Of a stretch of 24,126 nucleotides of DNA, positions 8,070 through 14,792 are shown in pieces. Positions within the stretch are counted from its first letter, which is position 1, and each line of letters opens with the position of its first letter. This stretch comes from CAZICM01 sp964537685 (GTDB taxonomy: Bacteria; Myxococcota_A; Polyangia; Polyangiales; Polyangiaceae): positions 1-24,126 of the forward strand of contig CAZICM010000095.1 of the NCBI GenBank assembly GCA_964537685.1, written 5' to 3'. The notes beneath the pieces are model-generated. The model searched no databases. It was not told the origin of the DNA and saw only the letters and a program-made list of their open reading frames with translations. A program made the translations under genes and the position numbers.

Positions 8070-8499
8070 ATTGAACGGGGCGTATATAGTAGGGCTGCCG
8101 ACCTTTTTCGCGCGTCAAGATGTCGCACCTGAATGGAGGATGATTAACGCTTGACAATCCGCTCTTTCTCGGCGATTTTGTGCCCCTCATGCGCCGATTC
8201 CCCCCATTTCTTTCCCAGCTTTTGAGATCGTCTCAGAACCCGTCGCGAGCAACCACACGGCTAGGGCGAGCGACCGAGCCGTACTCCAGTACGGTGAGGG
8301 AGCTCAACCGAAGCCGTGTGGTGCGCAGCAGGGTTATGAGACGATCTCAAAACCTCGACATCCTAGCCTCTAATCAAAACCCCTTAACAACAAGCCCTTT
8401 CAGATTATATCCTTGCTCCAATAACACCCCCGCCCGCTTGCGTTTCCCCACAGTTACCCAGTCACCAGACCCACGCAACCGGATACCCCGCCCGAGCCC
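8070..8499. other. Gene-free junction between host genes and integrated element
   Basis: No convincing reading frame exists in these 430 bases. The left end should carry the promoter of the barrel gene (minus strand). The middle is filled by the palindromic element at 8220-8352. The last 150 bases, just beyond the integrase stop, are where the left attachment site would be expected. No tRNA gene or recognisable att core could be identified, and the right end of the element is outside the window. Confidence 0.5.
8220..8352. repeat. 133-bp palindromic (MITE- or REP-like) element
   Basis: Left arm 8220-8262 and right arm 8312-8352 are imperfect inverted copies. Both outer ends read TTTTGAGATCGTCTCA when read inward (16 bases identical), followed by mostly matching sequence down to the shared CCACACGGCT. 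The centre contains a smaller palindrome, CCGTACTccAGTACGG (8279-8294). The whole could fold into one long branched hairpin. Nothing in it looks coding. It may be a non-autonomous mobile element, a dispersed structured repeat or a bidirectional terminator. It lies 147 bp outside the integrase stop codon. Confidence 0.8.
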
Positions 8500-9783
8500 T
8501 CACGGCTTCTCTTGATCACATTGCTTCGACCCCCCAAGGGTGAGCAATTCAAGATCGCCGATTGCATCCACAAGATCTTTCGATGCTGCATGCACATAGC
8601 GCATCGTCATCTTTAGATCCGCATGCCCGAGCAGCTTTTGAACCGCCCGCACATTCACGCGCGCCCTGCATAGCGCCGTCCCGAAATAGTGCCGCCCCGC
8701 ATGCACCATCCAAGGAATTCGCCGCACGTTCGCCCGCTCTCGAATGCGATCCCACACGTCATAGATGCCCGCCGCTCCATAGGGTTTCCCATCAGGAGAC
8801 GCACACACCAGCGCGCCGAGCGCACGCCCTTCCACCGCCGAGAGCTCCCGATGAAGCAACGCATGAAGCGGAATCGTTCGCTCCTTGCCGCTCTTGGGCT
8901 TTTCGGCATACATCGCCGAGCCTTTGCCATCCTTCGCAGGACCGCGCGAAATCGCTTGCCTCACGGTTAGCGTGCCGCGCTGCAAATCAATATCGCGCCA
9001 TCGCAGCCCGCGCACTTCCGCCGTGCGAAGACCCGCATAACACACCAGCAGAATGATCAGCCGTTCATCATGCGATTCGCACGCATCAATCAAAGCTTGT
9101 ACCTCTGCATCGGTGTACGTTTCGATCTCAGGGTCCGGCGTCCGCTTCACCGACGGCAATTCAGGCCGCGCATTTAAACGCTTCTTTTCAAGCGCGAACT
9201 TGATCACCGAGCGAATGCATGCGTAGGTGTGATTCGTCACCGCAGAAGAGCGCCCCGCTTCCCGATCCTTCTTTTGAAGCGTTCGAATATGCTCCGTTCC
9301 AAATTCATGGAGCGGGATGTTCCGCAGCGATGAAAGGTGATTCTGCGCGATGGACTGATAGCCAAATTGCGTAGCTGCTTTCAGCGTTGGAACGTAGTCC
9401 GAAAGCCATTCATCGATCGCATCCCCGAAAGTGAACGCGGGAGGCTCACGGATGACCGACGCCCGCGCGACGGGATGAACAATTTCAAAAGGCGATCCCG
9501 TTGTCGCGAGCGCGGCCAATCGCCGCTTGAGCTCAGCCCTCGCGCCTTCCCATGTTTGCACTTCCGCATCGCGGCGATAGCGCGCCGGCTTTCCCTTATT
9601 GGGTCCGTTCGGTACTTGATACCTGATGTCAATGACCAGCACGCGCTTTCCGCGCCGGAGGACTTTGCGAACCCCGCACGCGCTTCGCGTTTTCTTCGTT
9701 GCACCACCGCCCGCGATTTCGCCGAGCTCAACATCAGCCCGGACAACATCGCGAGCATCAAAATCACTTCGATCGCTTGCCAT
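8500..9783 (-). CDS. Tyrosine recombinase (phage-type integrase)
   Basis: The 427-residue protein should catalyse site-specific integration and excision of the element to its right. An N-terminal arm-binding region precedes a SAM-like core-binding domain (about 125-215, TFGDAIDEWLSDYVPTL) and the catalytic domain. Catalytic residues are visible in order: Arg in GLRTAEVRGL, Lys in PKSGKERTIP, His-x-x-Arg in HAGRHYF, His in LLGHADLKMT, and the Tyr nucleophile in MRYVH. Length fits phage and ICE integrases. ATG 9783 is chosen because GGAG lies eight bases upstream; an in-frame ATG at 9801 lacks one. It is oriented toward the host junction, as is usual when attL lies just past the integrase stop. 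The excisionase-like gene lies upstream on the same strand. Confidence 0.95.
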   Translation of the reverse strand: MASDRSDFDARDVVRADVELGEIAGGGATKKTRSACGVRKVLRRGKRVLVIDIRYQVPNGPNKGKPARYRRDAEVQTWEGARAELKRRLAALATTGSPFEIVHPVARASVIREPPAFTFGDAIDEWLSDYVPTLKAATQFGYQSIAQNHLSSLRNIPLHEFGTEHIRTLQKKDREAGRSSAVTNHTYACIRSVIKFALEKKRLNARPELPSVKRTPDPEIETYTDAEVQALIDACESHDERLIILLVCYAGLRTAEVRGLRWRDIDLQRGTLTVRQAISRGPAKDGKGSAMYAEKPKSGKERTIPLHALLHRELSAVEGRALGALVCASPDGKPYGAAGIYDVWDRIRERANVRRIPWMVHAGRHYFGTALCRARVNVRAVQKLLGHADLKMTMRYVHAASKDLVDAIGDLELLTLGGSKQCDQEKP

Positions 9784-9918
9784 GAGTGAAACTCCATTCA
9801 TGGCGCGCGCTTCGCGTAGAACGCCGCTTACACGGGATGCGCGCGCGTTGCAATTTATTTGTGTTGCAAATCAAGGGAGGCTTCGAGCACGACGAAAAGA
9901 ACTTGACCATGCCCCGGC

Positions 9919-10170
9919 TCAACTTCCCGTTGCACTTCCCGTCCATCGCTCATCGAGCCGCACGCGCCACAAGCGCCCAAGCTTGCGCGCCGTCACTCCA
10001 TCGAAGCAAGCCACGAGGACGCCGTTCTCGCTTGCCCTCGCATGGCGTTCGATGTTTCGGCGCAGTGTCACGGCAGGCAGACCTAAGAATGCAGCGGCTT
10101 CCTCCATGCCCATCCAGCCCGCCGAAGGCTTCGTTTTAGCCAGCCCCGGCTTTTGATCCGCACCGCTCAT
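9919..10170 (-). CDS. Excisionase-like helix-turn-helix protein
   Basis: This 83-residue protein has a winged-HTH signature of the excisionase/HTH_17 kind in its centre: MGMEEAAAFLGLPAVTLRRNIERH, then a basic stretch, then a GRLWRVRLDERW wing. Such proteins bend DNA at att sites and bias tyrosine recombinases toward excision, or act as repressors. ATG 10170 is preceded by GGAGG seven bases upstream, and longer in-frame starts (10197, or TTG 10266) are less well placed. It lies 135 bp upstream of the integrase on the same strand, which fits an excision module. Confidence 0.7.
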   Translation of the reverse strand: MSGADQKPGLAKTKPSAGWMGMEEAAAFLGLPAVTLRRNIERHARASENGVLVACFDGVTARKLGRLWRVRLDERWTGSATGS

Positions 10171-10262
10171 GCCCTCGCCTCCATTCACTTCGACCATTAG
10201 AGCGTGCGGACGACTGCAAGCGAAGAAACCTTGAGCGTCTCCGCCAACGCATTCACAGCGAT

Positions 10263-10466
10263 TCAATGATCAAAAATTGCGAGATATCCCGAGATATTGA
10301 CGCCTAATTCCGCTTCAAATGCCACGAAATGAACAGCAATCGTCCAGCCGGGCGATCGCGCCCATCGCCCCAAATCGCCCCACCCCAAGCCCCGCCGCCG
10401 ACTTTCGCGCGCGGCATATATCGCATCCTTTAGCCCCGGCAAATACATCAAGCGCTTGCCAGCCAT
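10263..10466 (-). CDS. Possible small protein upstream of the excisionase gene
   Basis: A 67-residue frame from ATG 10466 is not recognised. It is Trp- and Arg-containing (GLGWGDLGRWARSPGWT) with a hydrophobic C-terminal half. Its stop lies about 90 bp before the excisionase start, on the same strand. Only a weak AGGGC sits against the start codon, so it may be spurious. Confidence 0.3.
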   Translation of the reverse strand: MAGKRLMYLPGLKDAIYAARESRRRGLGWGDLGRWARSPGWTIAVHFVAFEAELGVNISGYLAIFDH

Positions 10467-10478
10467 GCCCTAAGCACT

Positions 10479-10525
10479 TGTCAACAATTTGAACGCATTG
10501 ACACACCAACGATCATCAATAACAT
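10479..10525 (+). promoter_or_regulatory. Candidate promoter/operator with TGTCAA...TTGACA inverted repeat
   Basis: TGTCAA (10479-10484) and TTGACA (10498-10503) form an inverted repeat with 13 bases between the arms. TTGACA doubles as a consensus -35 with TAACAT 16 bases downstream as a possible -10. The 12-mer GCATTGACACAC recurs at 10907. Confidence 0.35.
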
Positions 10526-10756
10526 CCCGCATCAGCAAGCACGCCGATCAAATAACCAAAAAGCCCTATAAACAAAGCCATTCCGTAACATCACCCATGA
10601 TTGCATTGCACGATAGAAGGGTATTGACAGCCATCGATCATTTTGTATGTGCGATCGATACCGCGTTCAATAATTCCATACACCACCCCCGCCAAATCGT
10701 CAACACATGCTTTGCATCACGGACCCATGCTTAGATCGGATGGCCTCCATCCACTC

Positions 10757-10810
10757 GTGGCGAGTGGTGAAAAAGTGGCCTTTTTGTGGTCAATGAGTGG
10801 CTTTTTGTGG
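10757..10810 (+). repeat. Helically phased GTGG iterons
   Basis: GTGG occurs on the same strand at 10757, 10764, 10775, 10786, 10797 and 10807. The last five are spaced 11, 11, 11 and 10 bases, about one helical turn, so they all face the same side of the DNA. Alternate units are near copies: AGTGGCcTTTTTGTGG at 10774 and AGTGGCTTTTTGTGG at 10796. This looks like a cooperative binding array of a regulator or initiator. Confidence 0.6.
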
Positions 10811-10906
10811 ATTCGGCCTATGCGAGGGCCTATGACAAATGCCATTCATGATCTATCCATCCCCTTCGCCGCTATGATCGAATTGATAAACGAGCAGGGC
10901 AATTGA

Positions 10907-10933
10907 GCATTGACACACGCGATCGCATGTCAA
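10907..10933 (+). promoter_or_regulatory. Second TTGACA/TGTCAA operator-like site
   Basis: GCATTGACACAC at 10907-10918 repeats the 12-mer seen at 10495. Here TTGACA (10910-10915) is followed after 12 bases by TGTCAA (10928-10933), so the inverted repeat has the opposite arm order from the first site. No good -10 follows at 16-18 bases. Confidence 0.35.
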
Positions 10934-11085
10934 CGGTCAATCCAATTGTGTTTTTGTATTACGTAAATGAGTGGATCAAGCCGAGGGCAGAGAAGGCGTA
11001 TGAAACACGGCAATCATCGATAAGATCGGACATGCTCGAGAATGCGATCAACTTGTTCGCTTTGAACAGATATCCTTGCAAATAG
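10927..11085 (+). CDS. Possible 52-residue protein
   Basis: A short frame from ATG 10927 encodes an unrecognised product with a hydrophobic start (NPIVFLYYVNEWI) and a helical charged C-terminus (ENAINLFALNRY). The start lies inside the second TTGACA/TGTCAA site and has no Shine-Dalgarno, so translation is uncertain. Confidence 0.3.
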   Translation: MSTVNPIVFLYYVNEWIKPRAEKAYETRQSSIRSDMLENAINLFALNRYPCK

Positions 11086-11163
11086 GCGAGGCTCATCCTT
11101 GAATCGTGCCGGCCAATATCACGGAAGGTTGCGAATCCATCAAATTGCTTTTGGAATGCGCGA

Positions 11164-12957
11164 ATGGATCCAAGCAGTCAAGCCGCCCCCGCCCATTCCC
11201 CGATCGAAACCTTCCCCGGTGATACTTGGGATCAGCGCCGCAAGGATTTCGCCGATCCGATCAAGCCTCACCCGATGTTTCCCCTGGACGAAGATCAGCC
11301 CCAGGAAACACGCCGGATTTACTTCATCACGATCTTGCGGCGCAGTGATGAGAATGGGATTCCCGAGCGTTGCCCGAGGCGTTTTTCGGCCGAGGAGCTC
11401 CGAGAGCAGGGATGGAGCGCGATCATTCATCGCTATGGCCGAGGGTGGTATCGGGCCGAGGGGACGTCGAGTTGTTATGTCAAGCAGGCGTTTGCCGATT
11501 GGCAGTATTTCGCCGGACCCGATCCGCGCCCGTTCTATGACGATCCGCCGGCCGCGCCGAGTTCTGCCCCCAAGACGACAGCCGCGCCGCCCGCACCGGC
11601 CGCAGCCCCCACAACCACCCAGCCGCCCGCCGGGCTTGGCCAGGATTGGATCATGATGTTGCAGGTAGAGCGCGAGCGAACCGAGCGAGAACGCGAGCGT
11701 ATCGAGAGATCCTTGGAAGCCGAACGAGAGCGAAATCAGCGCTTGCTCGAGATTATGCTGGCTAAGTCGAACACCCCCCCGCCGGCCCCTCCACCGCCGC
11801 CGCCGTTCCCGATCAAAGAGTTGCTTGAAGTCGCGAAGCCCGCGCCGATTCCCTTGAAGGAATTGCTCGAGATCGCCAAGGGTTCACAGCCTCAATTGAC
11901 CATCAAGGATATGCTTGAATTTGCCCGGACCATGCCGCAGCAAGGCGGGTTTAAGGAGCTTCGCGAGAACCTCGACGTCCTTGAAGCGCTTGGATTTGGA
12001 CGCAATAGCGCGCCGAGCGCAGACGCCGAGGGGGCCATGGCGAAGGATTTGATTTCTACGGTGCAATCGGTGATTTCAACCGTTAAAACCAATGTGGACA
12101 GCGCGCCCGCCGCACCGGCTCAAGAGCAGGCCGCGCCCGCCCGCCCACGGGTTAAGATGGCAACCGTTGTTGTTCAGGGATTGGGTGAGGTGCTCGTGCC
12201 GGAGGAGCGCCTGCAGGGCATTATGATCGCGCAGCAGGCGATTTCTCCGGCGCAGCCACAGGCCCAAGCCCAAGCGCAGACACAGCCGCCGACACCCCCA
12301 GCACCCAAGGGATCGGCAGGCAACAATGGAGCGCCCCCGGAGAGCCCGCCGCCCGCGTCTTCTCCGCCGTCCGCGCCGCCACCGGCCAACGATCCGCTTG
12401 CCGCGCTAAGCGCTCAAGTGGCCGAATTGCAAAGCGGGCTTGCCCGCATCACGGCGTTTCTGGTGAACGTGTTTGGAGCATCGCCGCATCCGCCCACAGG
12501 GACGGCCCAGAATGCCCAACCAGCCGAGAGGGAGCCGCCGCCGAATCCAGAACCCGCCCAGCCTATCCAAGGCCCGGCAGACGAGGCCCCCACGGCCGAA
12601 GCGCCTCCATTAAGCGTAAGCGCTGAAATCGCTTCCGCCCCCGAAGCGCAATCCGAGCCAAGTGCCGCCGAAGCGGAGACATTCAAGACCGATGCAGCGG
12701 AGGAAGCAGAGGCCAAAGAAGACGAAGGGGAGGAGGAGAGCGGCGAGGATGAAGCCGAAACAGAGGAGGAAGCCGCACAAGCCAGCGCGGAAAGCGAGAA
12801 AAAGCCAATTATCACGCCCCCGCCTAGCATGCCCTCGCCCGATCAGATTGACCAAATGCTTTCCATGCCCGAGATGCTTGAGATTTTGCCGCCCGAGCTT
12901 AGGCACCAAACCGAGCAAATCCGCGACTATTACCGAAGCAGCGTGCGATCCGCATGA
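11164..12957 (+). CDS. Large proline-rich, coiled-coil, acidic-tailed protein of unknown function
   Basis: The 597-residue product is not recognised. Its N-terminal part (about 45-125) seems folded, with RRIYFITILRR, GWSAIIHRYGRGWYRAEG and a KQAFADWQYFAGP segment. A Pro/Ala linker precedes a strongly charged coiled coil (about 167-200, repeated RERER). Poly-Pro follows, then three degenerate short repeats at about 217-260 (IKELLEVAK, LKELLEIAK, IKDMLEFAR). A long Ala/Pro/Gln-rich disordered stretch and a Glu-rich block (about 513-545) precede a conserved-looking C-terminal tail (PSPDQIDQMLSMPEMLEIL). There is no signal peptide or membrane span. It begins the rightward gene set and overlaps the next gene as ATGA. 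The architecture suits a scaffold or DNA/protein tethering role, which is inference. ATG 11164 has only weak ribosome-site support. Confidence 0.75.
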   Translation: MDPSSQAAPAHSPIETFPGDTWDQRRKDFADPIKPHPMFPLDEDQPQETRRIYFITILRRSDENGIPERCPRRFSAEELREQGWSAIIHRYGRGWYRAEGTSSCYVKQAFADWQYFAGPDPRPFYDDPPAAPSSAPKTTAAPPAPAAAPTTTQPPAGLGQDWIMMLQVERERTERERERIERSLEAERERNQRLLEIMLAKSNTPPPAPPPPPPFPIKELLEVAKPAPIPLKELLEIAKGSQPQLTIKDMLEFARTMPQQGGFKELRENLDVLEALGFGRNSAPSADAEGAMAKDLISTVQSVISTVKTNVDSAPAAPAQEQAAPARPRVKMATVVVQGLGEVLVPEERLQGIMIAQQAISPAQPQAQAQAQTQPPTPPAPKGSAGNNGAPPESPPPASSPPSAPPPANDPLAALSAQVAELQSGLARITAFLVNVFGASPHPPTGTAQNAQPAEREPPPNPEPAQPIQGPADEAPTAEAPPLSVSAEIASAPEAQSEPSAAEAETFKTDAAEEAEAKEDEGEEESGEDEAETEEEAAQASAESEKKPIITPPPSMPSPDQIDQMLSMPEMLEILPPELRHQTEQIRDYYRSSVRSA

Positions 12958-13427
12958 TCAAGGCGAGCCCTGTTTATTTCAAAGATAACTTCGAGAAGGC
13001 CGCCTATATGCAGCGCGGAGCCGAGAAGGACGCTCACGCGCCGCTTGTGCGGGCATGGGCAAGGCAATTTCTACAAGGTCCAGATGCTCGATCAATTGCA
13101 GAAGCAATCTTTTCATTTTGTCAATTGGCCGTTGATTATGTGAATGATCCAGGGGTTGAAATCCTGGATTCGGCGAGCGTTGCGCTTGCGCGGGGATTTG
13201 GCGATTGCGATGCGAAATCAAGGCTATTTGTGGCGCTTTGTCTTGCGTGCGGAATTCCCGCGCGCATTCAGCCCCGATTTCGCGAGGGTGGAAAGCGCTT
13301 TCCCCACGTATTGGCCGCCGTTCAATTAAATCATCAATGGTATGAGGCCGATCCTACCATCGTTAATAGCCGGATTGGTCAAATACCCATTCGAAATATC
13401 GTCACCAATTATTGGGGATCAAAATGA
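12954..13427 (+). CDS. Transglutaminase-like cysteine protease-fold protein
   Basis: This 157-residue protein matches the small transglutaminase-like fold. The probable triad is Cys 85 in GFGDCDAKS, His 118 in KRFPHVLAAV and Asp 133 in WYEADPTI, in the order and spacing expected for the family. Members are often cysteine proteases or peptide-bond-cleaving enzymes. In an element like this, maturation of a structural protein or cell-wall peptide processing are both plausible. It has no signal peptide. The start overlaps the stop of the proline-rich gene (ATGA 12954-12957), and its own stop overlaps the start of the GIY-YIG gene (ATGA 13424-13427), so the three are translated as a coupled unit. 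Confidence 0.78.
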   Translation: MIKASPVYFKDNFEKAAYMQRGAEKDAHAPLVRAWARQFLQGPDARSIAEAIFSFCQLAVDYVNDPGVEILDSASVALARGFGDCDAKSRLFVALCLACGIPARIQPRFREGGKRFPHVLAAVQLNHQWYEADPTIVNSRIGQIPIRNIVTNYWGSK

Positions 13428-13867
13428 AAAACAAATTGATTCTTCAGAGCGTTGTTGACGAAAGCAATCCGAAGAGATTTGCTCCATGGGTGCGCGCTCT
13501 TTATGGCAAAAATGGGGTGTACGCCATTTTTTCAAAACATGGCCGCGAATATAGCGCTGAATATGTTGGCGTGAGTTCGGCGCAAAAACTTTATGGAACC
13601 CTTACCCGGCATTTTCAGAATTGGGATCGTAAAAAAGGCGATCAAATGACGGGCCATGTATTCGATCGGAATAGGGTATGGGTGGCCGTCGAGATTATTC
13701 CCGATCAATACGAAGCCCTAGAGCGCGAGCAAGAATGGATCGCCGCATTGGAGCCGGCATTAAATCAAAAAATTGAGATTGCCATGGATGACGAAGAGAT
13801 TGACGAGCGCGAACCGAGCGAGGGTGAGCCCGATTTTTTTGATGAGGTCGCCGATTTTTTTGATTAG
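13424..13867 (+). CDS. GIY-YIG domain nuclease
   Basis: The 147-residue product has the GIY-YIG nuclease core. GVY is at 31-33 and YVG at 47-49, followed by Arg 62 in LTRHF, Glu 102 in EREQEWI and Asn 114 in PALN, matching the catalytic Tyr, Arg, Glu and Asn of the family. A short acidic tail ends with a doubled FFDEVADFFD. It could be a homing-type, repair or DNA-processing endonuclease of the element; there is no additional DNA-binding domain. ATG 13424 has GGGGAT upstream and overlaps the transglutaminase-like gene stop. The end converges on the RadA-like gene, sharing the TTAG tetramer. Confidence 0.8.
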   Translation: MKNKLILQSVVDESNPKRFAPWVRALYGKNGVYAIFSKHGREYSAEYVGVSSAQKLYGTLTRHFQNWDRKKGDQMTGHVFDRNRVWVAVEIIPDQYEALEREQEWIAALEPALNQKIEIAMDDEEIDEREPSEGEPDFFDEVADFFD

Positions 13868-14634
13868 CCAATCGTCACGGTTTTCGAAGCCCGGTGAAAT
13901 ACGCGAGGCGTAACGCTCCACCGGCATTTATCAGGGATTCGAATTTCCTGCGCCGAGACCATCGCGACGGCATCCGCCAGATGTTGCATGGTTGTTGCGC
14001 CAAATGGATCGCCTTCGCTGTTTACATGACTGACAACAATTTTTGTTGCTTTCATGCTTCGCAATTCGGCCAAAAATGCCCGCGCCTCCAATTCACGATA
14101 ATCACACCAGGCTTGCAAAGAATCACATACGATCATTTCATTCGGGCCATCGATGATTTTTTTGTTGGCCTCACGCCAAGAAATGGCTTGACGCACGGAA
14201 GGATTTTGAGAAACCACATGCACGGCATCGGAGCGCGAGCCGGTACGCGCAAACGCGGCTGAAATCAAGGCATGGCTCGATTGCTCGCGATCCATCCACC
14301 ACACCGCGCCCCGCGCATGCATTGCAATTTGAGAGGCGAGCTCGGCGGCTAAAGTCGATTTGCCCGAACCCGGAACACCGGCCAATAAAATCAGATGACC
14401 GAGGCACACACCGCCCAGCGCTTGCGATAATTGAGCATTGAAGTCAACCGGTTTTAGAATGGTATTTGGATTCAATGGGCGAACCATGACCGCGCCCTCT
14501 TGACGGGCGAGCGCGTCCATCACGGGTTCCCACACTTCCGAGCCACAAAACCGGCCTTTGTACGTACCCCGGCATTTGCCGCCCCAGGACATTTTTCGCC
14601 ACGCCCCACATATCGCGCACACGAGCCGATCCAT
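13864..14634 (-). CDS. RadA/Sms-like RecA-fold ATPase without the Lon-like domain
   Basis: This 256-residue protein opens with a zinc-ribbon-like segment (Cys 6, 9, 21 and 30 around MSWGGKC) resembling the RadA N-terminus, though the second Cys pair is spaced more widely. A RecA-type core follows: Walker A GVPGSGKST (86-94), Walker B EMIVCDS (Asp 171) and the RadA-like SHVNSEGDPFGATTMQHLADAV segment. The RadA KNRFG motif and C-terminal Lon-protease-like domain are absent, so it is about half the length of RadA. Likely roles are branch migration, recombination or replication assistance for the element. A packaging ATPase cannot be excluded but is not suggested by the motifs. ATG 14634 has AAGG seven bases upstream. 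It is divergent from the structural operon. Confidence 0.75.
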   Translation of the reverse strand: MDRLVCAICGAWRKMSWGGKCRGTYKGRFCGSEVWEPVMDALARQEGAVMVRPLNPNTILKPVDFNAQLSQALGGVCLGHLILLAGVPGSGKSTLAAELASQIAMHARGAVWWMDREQSSHALISAAFARTGSRSDAVHVVSQNPSVRQAISWREANKKIIDGPNEMIVCDSLQAWCDYRELEARAFLAELRSMKATKIVVSHVNSEGDPFGATTMQHLADAVAMVSAQEIRIPDKCRWSVTPRVFHRASKTVTIG

Positions 14635-14792
14635 TTTTTTGCCTTGCCAGTTAAAAAGAGGTTGACAACCATCGAAATGCTATCTGACCGATTGAATATT
14701 CAATACGTTCTATTTGTTGTGCGTTCGTTGCGTTGCACCGCAACAGAAAAGAGCATTTTCATGGTGTGCCCTATTTATTTAATGTGCGATGT
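14635..14792. promoter_or_regulatory. Divergent control region with perfect palindrome
   Basis: This AT-rich 158-bp spacer separates the RadA-like gene from the structural operon. It contains TTGACA (14662-14667), a perfect 14-bp palindrome ATTGAATATTCAAT (14691-14704) and a hairpin GTTGCG-ttgcac-CGCAAC (14727-14744). The palindrome is a probable operator for rightward transcription. No convincing -10 was found at the right distance from TTGACA. Confidence 0.5.

Larger units (their letters stand above)
10467..11163. promoter_or_regulatory. Mostly non-coding control region of the element
   Basis: About 700 bases separate leftward recombination genes from rightward genes and hold at most one short frame (10927-11085). 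The region has three TTGACA hexamers (10498, 10624, 10910), two of them inside the identical 12-mer GCATTGACACAC. TGTCAA partners lie nearby, and there is a cluster of GTGG motifs at 10757-10810. Composition is more A+T rich than the flanking genes. It is a good candidate for the lysogeny-type switch or the replication origin. Confidence 0.5.

Noticed and set aside
8353..8499. tRNA gene or att core at the integrase-proximal boundary
   Set aside because: No cloverleaf or TTCGA-type T-arm was found, and the right end of the element is outside the window, so no att repeat can be paired.
8180..8515. 111-codon plus-strand frame across the junction
   Set aside because: It reads through the palindromic element, has low-complexity Arg/Ser/Pro composition and has no ribosome site.
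10755..10815. CRISPR-like array at the GTGG repeats
   Set aside because: The repeat unit is only 11 bases with no spacers and no cas genes.
12414..12830. Antisense 138-codon frame rich in Ala/Ser/Gly with apparent hydrophobic segments
   Set aside because: It is the complement of the acidic, proline-rich low-complexity region; the hydrophobicity is an artefact.
13864..13867. TTAG stop-stop overlap, also seen at 2394-2397, as a shared signal
   Set aside because: TTAG is simply the only 4-bp way for convergent TAG and TAA stops to overlap; two cases in unrelated regions are not evidence of function.
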